64,000 nucleotides of DNA from Ilyonectria destructans. Taxonomy: Eukaryota > Ascomycota > Sordariomycetes > Hypocreales > Nectriaceae. This document shows, in pieces, positions 21,701 to 30,758 of the stretch (position 1 is its first letter; each line of letters opens with the position of its first letter). A program made the translations under genes and the position numbers. The stretch lies in NCBI GenBank assembly GCA_020740775.1, contig JAHEWK010000022.1, forward strand, positions 434,001-498,000, read 5' to 3'. The notes below the pieces were generated by a model. That model had not been told where the DNA came from and searched no databases. It saw nothing but the letters and a program-made list of their open reading frames with translations.

Positions 21701-22440
21701 CGATTCCGTCAATCCGACGATACCAACGGAAGGTTGGATCGATCCTCTATGCGGTTGTTATGACCCGGCCAGATGTAGCATTCCCGGTCTCTCAGCTAGC
21801 TAGATTCAATTCGAACCCAGGACCGGATCATCATCGCGCCGCTGACCGAGTCCTTCTGTATCTCAAGAAGACCAGCAGCCTAGCCCTTCAATTCGGCCAA
21901 GGGGATCTATTTCTAATGGCTAGCGATGCTTCCTATGCAGATAACCCTGACCGGAAAAGCTCCCAAGCCTACGTCATGAGACTATTCGGAGGAACGATCG
22001 GATGGAGAGCCAACAAGCAGGATACAGTTACAACGTCAACGACTGAGGCCGAGTTACTAGCTCTATCTCAAGCAGCTAGGGAGGCTATGTTTATCTCCCG
22101 GCTGGTCAAGGAGCTAGGGATCCGGCTGGAAGAGGAAAAAATCTGCATTCAATGTGACAACCTGCAGACGATCCGGCTTATCCATCAAGACATCAATAAG
22201 CTGCAGACCAAGCTGCGGCACGTTGATATACACAATCATTGGTTGAGGCAGGAAGCCCAGAGGGATAGGATCCAAGTGGACTATATCAGCACAGAGGAAA
22301 TGATCGCTGATGGTCTCACAAAGATCCTCACTGGCCCGGCCTTTCAAAGATCAGTCCAGCAGCTAGGTTTGGTCGATATCTCAGACCAGCTAGGGCAAAG
22401 GAAGCTGGAAGAGATAAAGGAAGAAGATCTAGAGATATGA
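18691..22440 (+). CDS. pol: Copia Pol polyprotein: protease, integrase, reverse transcriptase, RNase H
   Basis: About 1249 codons are open from the codon after the gag stop. The protease active site is ILDSGTT (codons at 18781-18801). Integrase has an HHCC zinc region (HLRLGHPG, then CDDCGTSKMT) and a DDE core (IDFHD, VVECDREI, and the glutamate in NGGAELSGK). Reverse transcriptase shows YDAVNAFVNAKLD and the catalytic FFYVDDIVFA. RNase H shows ASDASYADNPDRKSSQ and a TTSTTEAELLALS segment. No methionine occurs until 18919, after the protease motif, so independent initiation would lose the protease; synthesis as a Gag-Pol readthrough product is therefore likely. Order protease-integrase-RT-RNase H defines Ty1/copia (Pseudoviridae-type). 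Confidence 0.94.
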   Translation, partial: LGREVGRCGDLITSIRAAFSASGYPLRKSAILDSGTTIHIVNEICRFLGYRPARADDVIIAGEHEVLVQGYGQVNIMTQGPKGPKVITLFDVAYCPDFPCNLVSLRKLLRQGYWWDTRPDCNCLRSSDGLIRCFLSDHYDQFVLEYVPCDAAFPARHSRFNSSTRPKATKQDARRWHLRLGHPGPQALERLVNKVTGARIKGITTVSCDDCGTSKMTRQVSRRPRDLPAGPGLRLAIDFHDLEEDPEGRVSLLLITDRYSGYIWDYYLKTRQHKELVAVFKDFLGHLFRQYQLKPRVVECDREILGKSEDRPRLVYRFFTGMSIIVESTAADTAAQNGGAELSGKVIKIKARALRSGARFPSFLWVEIYRTAVYLYNRTPRAVNNWDTPYARFHTAIAQRDGHGEESKVPYLGHLRVYGSKAFALTQDALKGRNKRQRLNPRAWIGYLVGYQSTNIYRIWNPAAGKVISTRDVTFNEDDQFNGDINQLRDDLLSISREELDQLLNQVEEAQPDQSPEKTASRLTSRWDESHYEDQSIIYSEDQEDVADLGPRDQVYDLGPRDQVDNIDPIPYVDRLENRDIGMIPSEARSDQPAGTVGHSSNRVKDGYQGMHGEGIDAIEGGQSDTPSAEDTGYLTPVSLLPAALLAMTIQDVSDPPGGLDPRDPRVSRVERSDIWKAAFNAGRLASPIGTLDGKVIDKAKLQRLLKKPRSVHQSQLPKLPRHHRDLRDHPMGVQFEQAERDHLHSHREMESWIEIDLDDPRTLGKQTLDCMWVYVYKLDKHGRFIKCKARLVIRGDQQPKGLDEETYAATLAGRSFRTLIATAARFDLDLIQYDAVNAFVNAKLDRHILMKMPPGYRSPGKILLIQKALYGLRESPLLWQKELTATLQDLGFEPVRHEPCCMTKGGIIVFFYVDDIVFACRKEKRQDVQRAVADLKLHYALTGGNDLQWFLGIEVIRDRKERLIWLSQSSYLAKIANLVDDLDQRHDTPMKKEALHPYEQRASIPSIRRYQRKVGSILYAVVMTRPDVAFPVSQLARFNSNPGPDHHRAADRVLLYLKKTSSLALQFGQGDLFLMASDASYADNPDRKSSQAYVMRLFGGTIGWRANKQDTVTTSTTEAELLALSQAAREAMFISRLVKELGIRLEEEKICIQCDNLQTIRLIHQDINKLQTKLRHVDIHNHWLRQEAQRDRIQVDYISTEEMIADGLTKILTGPAFQRSVQQLGLVDISDQLGQRKLEEIKEEDLEI

Positions 22441-22446
22441 TCACGG

Positions 22447-22481
22447 CAGCTTCAGCCGATCCGGCTGAAGCTGGGGGGGTA
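22447..22481 (+). promoter_or_regulatory. Hairpin and polypurine tract before the 3' LTR
   Basis: A perfect 12-bp-arm inverted repeat, CAGCTTCAGCCG/CGGCTGAAGCTG with a 3-base loop (22447-22473), lies seven bases after the pol stop. It is followed by a G-run, CTGGGGGGGTA (22471-22481), that abuts the LTR and is the plus-strand priming polypurine tract. Confidence 0.75.
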
Positions 22482-22665
22482 TGTTGGAATACGACCCTGT
22501 ATAACGAAACCTCTGATAGATTGATATCCGGACCTTAGTCAGAAGGGGGGGTATGATAACCCCTCTTCCGGCCGATCCGGATGACGAGAAAAAGCAATCA
22601 TCAACATCATCATCACTGTATTGATCCCTATTCATCAGATTGAATTGACCGTAACGGATCCAACA
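22482..22665 (+). repeat. Copia 3' LTR (184 bp), identical to the 5' LTR
   Basis: No difference from the 5' LTR was seen base by base. It is followed directly by GCACG (22666-22670), the right copy of the target duplication. Confidence 0.95.
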
Positions 22666-22903
22666 GCACGCGCATTATATATGCATTTTTTTGCCTTCCG
22701 TTTTAGGATTAGCGTCTTCCAAAACAGGCTTAGTTCCTCGGATCAATCCAATTCCAGCCCGACCTCCCCTTGAAGCCCTGGCCAGATTTGCTCCTCCAAC
22801 TCATGTAATTCCTCCATAACCTTCAACACCCAGTCGCCGTATCTCCTTACAACTACTCAATTGGCCTTTCTAATGCCCTGAGATACTTCTGATCTGGTTT
22901 GCA

Positions 22904-24940
22904 ATGGCCAGAAAGGCCGGAAGACCAGCCGATCATGAGGTCCAGCGAGAATTCATTTCAATTACCCCTGGCGAAGGATTCAAGAAATCAAGAGTCAGAT
23001 GTAAGCATTGCGGCTACGAGATAACCAAGGGCACTACTCGTCAGAAGAAGCATTTACTTCGTCAATGTCCTAATTATAAGGGCAAGCAGCAGCAATCTCA
23101 GCAGTCTAATATTTTTCGACACTTCCCTATTGTGGACAAGACCTTTAAGCAGGTACTTGATGAGCTTGCTGCTTTAGCGATCTTTGTTGATGGACGTCCA
23201 TTTAACCTCTTTGAATCCAAACGAATGAGGGATCTGTTCAGAAAGCTCAATAGTGCCTGGCAACCACCATCCCGTCGCCGAGTTCAACGACTATTAACCC
23301 CGACCTACTTCGAGTATCACGATCAAGTCCAAGCTATCCTCGATCAAACAGAACGTATCAATGTGATCTTTGACGCCTCGGACAACATCACAAGTCATCG
23401 AATCATCAATATTTCGGTGCAGATTGCAAATGGCGTGGCGTTTTATTGGAAGACGTTCGATACAGAACATATTCAACATACCGCTGAGAACTATATTGAT
23501 CTGATATATCCCGAGCTGGAGACAATTTGCAAAGGCGACTTCTTGCGAATCAACTCGTTTTGCACAGATACAGACAGTGTGATGAGGAAGGCACATATGG
23601 ATATGGCTGCAAGGAAAGAATTTCAACACTGCTTCTTTTCGCTCTGCGATTCACATGGATTACAACTACTCATCAAGGACATCCTGGGGCTGCCATTCTT
23701 TGAGGAGACGTTCAAAAGCGCTACGTCAATTATTACCTTCTTCAAGAAGGCTAAACTGCAGTTGGCTCGCTTGAGAGAAGCTCAAAAAGCAGTTTGGGGG
23801 CACTACAAGGCGTTTTTATCTGCGTAAGTCTTTACTCTCTAGATTTTTGATTTCTAGCTTTAGCTGATCGGTCGCTTTAGAGTGATAACACGTTGGGGCA
23901 GTCAGTTCAATGCTTTACAGTCAATTTTACGCTGTAAGGAGCCATTGCAAACATATGCTCGCTGTCCCCTTGTAAGGGCAGATTTAGCCACCGGATCTCC
24001 CGAGCTTCTCCAAAAAGTGCTGGAGTCTATTAATGACCCTTACTTCTGGATACGCCTGGAGACTGTTTTGGCTATAATTAAGCCTATCAGCAGCCGTCAA
24101 CACGCCTCAGAGGCTGATCGTGCCCATATTGGCCATGTGATTCCTCGTTGGTTAGAGATCAAGGCAGAATGGAAAGTGCTTGACGAATCTCAGCAACACA
24201 TCGATGTGGATTTCAATCAGCTGTATTCTATATGGTTTAACCGTATGGATAAACAGACATATGATATTCACCATGCTGGATTTGCTCTGAGGCCTGATAC
24301 GGTTGGAACCAAGCTTGAAGAACGGCAGATGACAAAAGTGCTGCAGTTCTTTAAGTCAGCAGTCAATCCTGCTGATTTCCTTCATGTTGTTCGAGAATTT
24401 AATCACTTTCGAGCACAGTCAGGTGGCCAATTTGCCGCAGGAGGCTTAGTTTATTCGAAAGAATGGACTCCATTAGATGCTTGGATGCTTCTTGATAACC
24501 AGGGCAGCAAGTTGGCTGCACTTGCAGTTCGAATCTTTGGAACTGCAGCTAATTCGGTTCCCTCGGAGAGGTCATTCTCAGCAGTTAATTTCCTCCATAA
24601 CAAGGCACGCAACAGGCTTACCCCAGCTAACGCTGACAAGCTGGCATTTCTCTACATGAACGAACGGGTACTAGAGAGGCTAATGGAGTCTCAAAACCAA
24701 CCTCTCGATCAACAACAGAGTCAGGTTGATTCCAGGGTTGTCAGATGGGAGGATTTGACAGAGGACGGGTGGCTTACTCTCGAGGATACGTACATGGAAA
24801 TCCATTGCGCCGCGAGCACGGAAGTTGAGGTTATCGACGAATTTACTCACCAATACACTTCTGACGGAGAAGAGACCGCCACGGAGGACGTAATTGAGGT
24901 GGGGCATGGCTCAGACAGCGAGGAATCGGAGGAAAATTGA
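22904..24940 (+). CDS. hAT-family transposase (BED finger, hAT C-terminal dimerisation domain)
   Basis: Two exons, 22904-23823 and 23881-24940, are joined by a 57-nt intron (GTAAGT...TTTAG, with TAGCTGATC as a likely branch site). The joined frame gives 659 residues. The N-terminus holds a BED-type zinc finger (CKHCGYEI then KKHLLRQC). The middle contains INVIFDASDNITSHRI, the region of the first catalytic aspartate. The C-terminus carries PSERSFSAVNFLHNKARNRL, the hAT dimerisation motif. It would excise and reinsert the element bounded at 17031 and 25144 with 8-bp duplications. No stop or frameshift was found. However, the copia element separates its start from the first 61 bases of the transposon, so its promoter may be altered. 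Confidence 0.9.
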
Positions 24941-25144
24941 TCTAATGGGGCTTGGTTGTCTAAATATATTTGTTTCTGTGTCTAATTTGGGTTACTTATT
25001 TGTGCTGTGTTGGCCTTCATAGGCCTTATAGATAAGTAGTTATGTGGCAATAAAATGCATGCATTTTACTGTTAATAAAATGCTGCATCATTATAATTTA
25101 ATGCAGTATAATACATATATGTATTATACATGTGTCCATCCCTA

Positions 25145-25496
25145 GTGATATTGGACACGACCATTCAGACGGATTTCTGTACAATGCTCAGTACCAGGTC
25201 TTGATATGCGTCACATGCGGTTCGATCATTCAGCCCAGACCAAAGTCATTTTACTCTCATCTCAACGGCATTCATCGTATCACTGGGGTAGCCTGCAAAG
25301 CCTTAATGGACCGCTTCAGCTCGTACAACCTTCGCCCGTTCGATCAACTTAAGGTTCCACGCGAGAAAGTACCTCAGATTTCTGGCCTACCCACCCACAG
25401 TGGTTTCCGATGTAACGTCTGTCCTGAGAGTTCTGGATCCTCATACTTTACAGTATCGTCGAAAAAGATCAGAGAGCATATGCCTACTCAAGAATT
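25145..25496 (+). pseudogene. OrsD/DUF3505-like zinc-finger segment, continuation of module 1
   Basis: After the right hAT duplication the module 1 frame resumes: SDGFLYNAQYQVLICVTCGS, then HLNGIHRITG, then CNVCPE, the CxxC...HxxxxH finger pattern of OrsD (DUF3505) domains. Module 4 has the same segment without an insertion (33480-33830), which confirms the join. Homology ends near REHMPTQ at about 25490, where a new inverted-repeat region begins. The domain's exact function is unknown. In other fungi it accompanies RecQ-like helicases. Confidence 0.7.
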
Positions 25497-25505
25497 AAAG
25501 ACAGA

Positions 25506-25586
25506 AACGGGCCCCATTTTCAGTTTTAGTCCAATCAACAATCCTTAATTCCTACAGGGGTTCAATAATCCAAAATGGGGCCCGTT
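25506..25586. repeat. Inverted repeat at the module 1/module 2 boundary
   Basis: AACGGGCCCCATTTT (25506-25520) and AAAATGGGGCCCGTT (25572-25586) are exact 15-bp inverted copies separated by 51 bases. A second inverted repeat, CGCGAAACG (25611-25619) and CGTTTCGCG (25625-25633), follows. Confidence 0.85.
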
Positions 25587-25775
25587 CTTAATTTCGACTT
25601 TTACATTGAACGCGAAACGAGCCCCGTTTCGCGTCGCGTTAGTCCGTGCCACCCATGTAGACTTCAACCTGCTGGCCGTGTCTTCTTCTCACCGAAATCA
25701 TATTACTATTCCTTACCAGACACCTTGCCAAAAGCCGAATTCAACTATTATATCACATCTACATACACTTTCCAA

Positions 25776-28700
25776 ATGATCCAACTAACCCCTGAACAAT
25801 ATTCCTGGCTGGAAGAACTACATCTCCACTTCAATCTACCGGAACTCGCGATCATCTGTACGCGTTGTGGCTACGCCCTCGCTGTGGATGGCGACCGCGT
25901 TGGGCGTCATTTGGGAAAAGAGCACCAAGTTCCTAAGCATAAGCGTCGGAAATTAAATTCCCTGATTAATTCCCTTCAACTTCCCAATCCTGAAAGCTTT
26001 CCCCAGCGGCCAGATAACTCAGCTCCTCACCCTCATCTACAAAAACAACAGGGCGCGGCTTGTAGGCATTGTGGATTGCGATCAACAAGCGAGACCGTTT
26101 TCAAACAGCATATCAGGAACCACCACAGGCGTGAAATCGCAGCTACAAAGCTCACAGGGAAACACTGGTTACGTGATCATATCACTGATAACCTGGAGTT
26201 CCAAAGCTGGAGGTTAAAAGACATCAAGCAGTCCTGGATCGTATCTTCCAAGTTAGCTCCAGAAAAGACGCGACGCAGCAGACCACTTCAGCCAGCTCCG
26301 GCGTCAATTCAATCGTTTGCAGATAAATTGCTCCTAGAAGAGCGTAAGCGTCTTGGGTTACAGCTCGATACACAGGCAACGACTAGTGATGCTTCAACTA
26401 CGCCGGCATTGTTAACAAATTGGATACGCCGAACCGGCTGGGATCAAACGTTCGAACATGCACATTGCGATGTCCTTGCGTCTCTATCATGTCTGCCCTC
26501 ATCACCAGAACAGACCTTTTACTTAGGGATTCACAAAGGGCAAGAGTTGAGCAGCCCAGCGGTCGACGAGCGTAAGCTCTGCTTGATCATCACGGCCCTC
26601 GACAGGATGTTTGATCGTTGCGCAGAGACAGTGAGGTACACCGATGTTAGTGTACGGCGATGGCTCAGAGGTTGTTACCCGGATCGACCCTACAAGGCTC
26701 CTTTCGAACTCGTGTCGCGTCCATCAACAGAACGAGTATACCGGAACGAGTTCAAGCGTTGCATTTGTTTTTGGGTACGTCTCTGGCGATTACCGAGGTC
26801 TGCGGCTCGAAGCATCACCGGTCGCGCTTTCTTGAGGCTTCAGCATAGCATGCTGGAGGAGCTTTGGCTAGATCCCTGTTGGGCAAGATCACAAGAGGAA
26901 GAAGAGGACGAAGAGAACGAAGAGAACAAAGAGGAGAGAGTGGAAGCCTTCACTGCATGGCTAGAAGAACAAGATCCCAATGTCACTGGCGATACAGGAT
27001 ACCAAGAGAACGAGGAAGAGAGCGGGGAGGAAGATGAAGACGTATTTGACTTATCCGATGACGAAGATACGGTCAGCGATACTTCGTATACTGAGGATGT
27101 GAGTGACGAACAAGTTCCTGCGGATGGTCAGGGATGGAGAACATCTCAACATACGGACGAGAGCCCGAACGATCTTAATCTCGAATCACATCGGACCCAC
27201 TACACACATCATGACAGCAAGACCGACAATTCAGTGGATGCCCTCTTGAGATTCTGTTATGAAATGGCTATCGAGGAATTCGATGATGGGAAATCAAGCT
27301 CGACCCTACTCGTTTACTTCAGCGCCGTCCGAGGTATATCAAGCCATGAAGGGAATAAATTCATGCAACCCAGCCAGTATACACCTATCCTATCCAGACT
27401 GATATACTGTACTCGGCTGGTATTTCTCGAGGCCATCCTGCCCCGTCGTGCTCACCTGTATGCCGGGTTTCCAGCTCGGCCTCGGTATGGACAGCTCGCA
27501 GCCCTCAATGCAGTTCGTGCAGAGAGGATGTGTGATGGAACCATGTCGCCACTGGGTGAGTTTCTCAGCCTCTTGGCGTATGGATTTGCTCTCCGTCGAA
27601 GCGAAGGTCCTGTATACCATTTCCATTGGAGCGAAGATGGGCAGACCATCTCGTGGGATGGGAAAACACACCTTTCAATGGATCAGTTTCGCTCCCTAGC
27701 TCATGAAGCGTTCCACCAGGCCACTATTCAGTCTCGGCGCTTGATGTATGATTACGAGCCAGAAGATTTGAACCTGGGGGGGCTACGCGATAGGTTATCG
27801 CAGTCCACTCCCGGCTATTCCTTCATCACGGATCCCCAAAATGGGCTTGAGGACTTGTATTTGACGGATTTCATGCGAGCTTGCACGGCGCCTGTGGATG
27901 GTCTACTCAAGACTCAATGTCGTGGCGAGAGTACCTGGGATTCGAAAGCAGCTCAAGCTTACCTTCACGGACATGACACCCATCTCAGAAACCTGATGGT
28001 ACTTGGTCAACTGGATAGCGGTCAAGGCAGCCGCGTCTCGGAACTCTTGACTCTTGAGCACTTGAATACCAGATCAAGACTTCGAGGTATAGGGCTCTTT
28101 GGCGGGCAGATGTTCTCAGTAACCCGCCATCACAAGGCTCGTTTTACTACTAACCGAGAGTTCCAAGTTGCACGATTTTTCTCTCCTCAGGTTGCCGCAT
28201 TGATATATCGATATCTTGTTTACATTCGTCCTGTTGCATATACCATCCTACGCAAATGCTTTCAGTTCGAACCACGAGGGACTTTAATCTTCCAACCAAT
28301 TTCAAAAACTGGGAAGTGGACCACCAAAGTGTTTACGGATGAGCTAAAACGCTTGAGCCGGGACGCATTAGGTGCTAATATGGAAATCGGAGTTCAGTTA
28401 TACCGCCAGCTGTCGATTGCCATCACTGAGCGACACGTTCGCGGAGCTCTCCCAGCTTTTGACCGTTTTGACGACGTATCAAGAAGAGCGGACGCAGACG
28501 TCGCATTTGCATGGCAAAGCGGACATAGGCCGATGCAGCGATACTCAAATTACGGTCTGGACGGTGCGTTCCCTGATAAACTGCAGCCATCCCTCCTAAA
28601 GCTCTACGCGAGTTGCTCCGAAAGTTGGCACAGATTTCTCATGGTTGGAAATAAAACGCCACAACCAAATGGACTATCTGCAGCGCGCCAGGAAGTAGCC

Positions 28701-29471
28701 AATATTTTCGGGACTAGAAACTCAAACCAAAGTCATCAACTTCCGAAAAGACCTCTGGAATCAAATCAAGATCTGGTATCCTCACCCTCATCATCTAGCC
28801 AGCCACGAAATAAGCGCCAACGACAAGAGGAGAGCTTTATAGCAGGTAGAGAGCTATCAGTACCGAAACCACTACTCATCAGAGGATCGAACAGTATCAT
28901 TTCAACTACTGATCCCTCCTCGAGTCCAGCTCCTGCCGGTTCAAGCAAGCAAATAAGGCAGACTGTTGAAAACCAGGGAATCGAGACATTCGGGATATTT
29001 CTTCATCTAAAACAGTACAACGTGCTCGTATGCAGCATTTGTCAGTATGCAGTTCTCGGAAACGAGGTTGCAGCGCACTTGCGTCATCCGAAACACCAAA
29101 GAAGTTTTTCAATCCGGGAGAAAAAGGAGGTTATCTCAGCAATCGAAAACATACCAGATCTCTTCCGCAGTCAAGAATCCTTGGCTAACTTTTGTTGGCC
29201 CTCGGTTAACAGCAAGCCTGTACCATACATCAAGCCACCGGCGCCGGATGGCCTAGGTTGCCATTTGTGCAGTTACGTAGTGTGTACAGAGAAGTCTATG
29301 GTAAAACACTATGTTCGAAAGCATCAGTGGGTCAATGATCGCAAGAGAGGTGGCACTTATCATCACCAGAAGAAGCTTCCAGATCGACCATGGCGGAAGA
29401 ATGTCATTTGTCAACAATTCTTCCCTAATCGTCAAGGTAGCAAATGGTTCGAGGTTTGTAGGGGTATGTAG
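25776..29471 (+). CDS. Tyrosine-recombinase-like protein with OrsD-type zinc fingers at both ends, module 2 (intact)
   Basis: A single open frame of 1231 codons begins at the ATG in CCAAATGATCC; the frame is open further up to 25575 but that part is the inverted-repeat region. Domains in order: OrsD-like fingers (CTRCGYAL with a HLGKEH pair, then CRHCGLRS with QHIRNHH), a helical region, an acidic linker (about residues 370-460), a recombinase-like core, and a second OrsD-like pair (CSICQYAV/HLRHPKH and CHLCSYVV/HYVRKH). Core residues are R753 in GSRVSE, K787 in HHKAR, R877 in LYRQ, H917 in GHRPMQ and Y926, again nine residues after the histidine. The last codons end FEVCRGM at a GTATGT donor-like site, so the gene may once have continued through an intron. 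It is the only complete copy here. DNA strand exchange is inferred from motifs only. Confidence 0.7.
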   Translation: MIQLTPEQYSWLEELHLHFNLPELAIICTRCGYALAVDGDRVGRHLGKEHQVPKHKRRKLNSLINSLQLPNPESFPQRPDNSAPHPHLQKQQGAACRHCGLRSTSETVFKQHIRNHHRREIAATKLTGKHWLRDHITDNLEFQSWRLKDIKQSWIVSSKLAPEKTRRSRPLQPAPASIQSFADKLLLEERKRLGLQLDTQATTSDASTTPALLTNWIRRTGWDQTFEHAHCDVLASLSCLPSSPEQTFYLGIHKGQELSSPAVDERKLCLIITALDRMFDRCAETVRYTDVSVRRWLRGCYPDRPYKAPFELVSRPSTERVYRNEFKRCICFWVRLWRLPRSAARSITGRAFLRLQHSMLEELWLDPCWARSQEEEEDEENEENKEERVEAFTAWLEEQDPNVTGDTGYQENEEESGEEDEDVFDLSDDEDTVSDTSYTEDVSDEQVPADGQGWRTSQHTDESPNDLNLESHRTHYTHHDSKTDNSVDALLRFCYEMAIEEFDDGKSSSTLLVYFSAVRGISSHEGNKFMQPSQYTPILSRLIYCTRLVFLEAILPRRAHLYAGFPARPRYGQLAALNAVRAERMCDGTMSPLGEFLSLLAYGFALRRSEGPVYHFHWSEDGQTISWDGKTHLSMDQFRSLAHEAFHQATIQSRRLMYDYEPEDLNLGGLRDRLSQSTPGYSFITDPQNGLEDLYLTDFMRACTAPVDGLLKTQCRGESTWDSKAAQAYLHGHDTHLRNLMVLGQLDSGQGSRVSELLTLEHLNTRSRLRGIGLFGGQMFSVTRHHKARFTTNREFQVARFFSPQVAALIYRYLVYIRPVAYTILRKCFQFEPRGTLIFQPISKTGKWTTKVFTDELKRLSRDALGANMEIGVQLYRQLSIAITERHVRGALPAFDRFDDVSRRADADVAFAWQSGHRPMQRYSNYGLDGAFPDKLQPSLLKLYASCSESWHRFLMVGNKTPQPNGLSAARQEVANIFGTRNSNQSHQLPKRPLESNQDLVSSPSSSSQPRNKRQRQEESFIAGRELSVPKPLLIRGSNSIISTTDPSSSPAPAGSSKQIRQTVENQGIETFGIFLHLKQYNVLVCSICQYAVLGNEVAAHLRHPKHQRSFSIREKKEVISAIENIPDLFRSQESLANFCWPSVNSKPVPYIKPPAPDGLGCHLCSYVVCTEKSMVKHYVRKHQWVNDRKRGGTYHHQKKLPDRPWRKNVICQQFFPNRQGSKWFEVCRGM

Positions 29472-29616
29472 TTTAAGTATTTTAATAATGTTTTTAATTT
29501 AGGGAAATAGGCTCTTTATCTAATATATAATTTATATGAACCAGGCAAGGCCAGTGCAAGCAAACTGTCTCTACTATAGCAATAGTAGCCAAAGCCTAGG
29601 TCCTATTTGCAGTTGA
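29472..29616. other. Short spacer between modules 2 and 3
   Basis: AT-rich DNA with no gene. It begins with GTATGTAG and contains several TTTAG words, so it may include intron sequence of a formerly longer module 2 gene. Confidence 0.35.
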
Positions 29617-30741
29617 TTACTCGGTATTCGGACAGCCCCTGGCGAATCACAACCTCCTAAATACCAGTACATCCAAACCGCCGTACAAGGTATTGCAGGC
29701 ATTATTCGCAATCAGAAGGAGTTGCGAGATTGGTCAGTTCCACCCCCAACAACAGCCCCCATCCCCCATATCCCGCCACCAAAGGAGGACGGGTTGGGGT
29801 GTAATCAATGCCCGTATGTAGCCCGACAGATCAAACGGATCCAGCAGCATTGTCGACAGACGCATGGATGGGTCAATGCGCGCAAGCGAGGTCGGTACAC
29901 CAATACGTCCGAAGCAGCCATCCCGCCAGTGCTGTGGAGGACAGGCGTTCAATGCCAGCGTTTTTTCCGCAACCGTGTGGCCAGCAGTTGGTTCGAGGTC
30001 GGCCGGAGCATCCCATCCAGCAACGAAGGACCCGAAGCAGACCAGGCCAGCCGCCAAGCCGAGTTCGTCATGACCATACAGCGACAGGCCCGACATGCGT
30101 TTGAGAGCGAGGCCGATGCCCGGATCCAGGACGCCAGTGACAAGTGGGAGGCCGAGAGGTGGTTGAAGCGAACCGGATGGCCGGCCCATTTGGCCCACAT
30201 CGACAAAACCCGGTTGCGAGAGCAGGTGTTGCAACCGATTGGAGAGAATGAGCAGGTGTTACAGAAGATGTGGGAGATTTTCGAGTGCGTATTGGACAAC
30301 GCGTACGTGGCCACCAGTCGTTGCAGCCCAGGCACGGCCGAGTTGTTTGAGATTGAACGAAAGGAGGTGACCGTCACCCCCAACAAGCCGTTCGAAGGGA
30401 TTATGGAGCCGGATGCGTGGGTTCGATACAAGGAGCAGTGGCGGATCATGATGTGTATTTGGGTGCGGTTGGAGGCATGGGGGAAGCAAGACAAGGCGAG
30501 GGATTCGGGGGATGCGGACACAGACAGCATGGAGGATTCAGACACGGACAGCACAGAGGATACGGACGATGCAGAGGATTCGGACGATACAGAGGATTCG
30601 GACGATACAGAGGATTCGGATGACCCCGACAACCAAGGCGGAGGCCAACGCAAGCATGCAAACAAAAAGCCGCCGTACCGCATGACGATACAGCAGGAAA
30701 AGGCGTGGGCCATATTCACTTACACTCTTTGTCGTTCCTCC
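29617..30741 (+). pseudogene. OrsD finger plus N-terminal recombinase region, module 3 (truncated)
   Basis: The frame opens after a TGA at 29614 and shows the second OrsD finger (CNQCPYVARQ, then HCRQTHGWVN), then RFFRNRVASSWFEVG, which matches the end of module 2 (FFPNRQGSKWFEVC). It then continues where module 2 stops: a helical region starting AERWLKRTGWPAHLAH, and a strikingly repetitive acidic linker built on TED-SDD units (about 30500-30640). The frame ends near IFTYTL at 30740, where the palindrome and 5' region of module 4 begin, so the catalytic core is missing. Base composition is more GC-rich than modules 1, 2 and 4, as in module 5. Confidence 0.65.
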
Positions 30742-30758
30742 CACTTTCACTGAAAGTG
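30742..30758. repeat. Palindrome at the module 4 5' boundary
   Basis: CACTTTCA and TGAAAGTG flank a single C. The core CTTTCA/TGAAAG matches that of the larger palindrome before module 1. Confidence 0.75.

Larger units (their letters stand above)
17097..22665 (+). mobile_element. Complete Ty1/copia LTR retrotransposon, 5569 bp
   Basis: The two 184-bp LTRs are identical by inspection, the element is flanked by GCACG on both sides, and it contains gag, protease, integrase, reverse transcriptase and RNase H in copia order. Terminal repeats are TGTTGGA and TCCAACA. Gag and pol share one frame separated by a single UGA. Identical LTRs and intact open frames point to a very recent insertion, the youngest event in the nest. 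Confidence 0.96.
17031..25144 (+). mobile_element. hAT transposon (about 2.5 kb) carrying a nested copia element
   Basis: The termini are the inverted repeats TAGGGATGGA (17031-17040) and TCCATCCCTA (25135-25144), directly flanked by the 8-bp duplication GTGATATT. Both ends carry the subterminal word AATGCTGCATCATTA in direct orientation (17044-17058 and 25079-25093), a candidate transposase-binding repeat. Without the copia insertion the element is about 2540 bp and contains one intact two-exon transposase gene. It interrupts the module 1 tyrosine-recombinase gene. Confidence 0.93.

Noticed and set aside
23824..23842. A shorter intron ending at CTCTAG (23842) in hAT 1
   Set aside because: It would be only 19 nt and would put the second exon out of frame.
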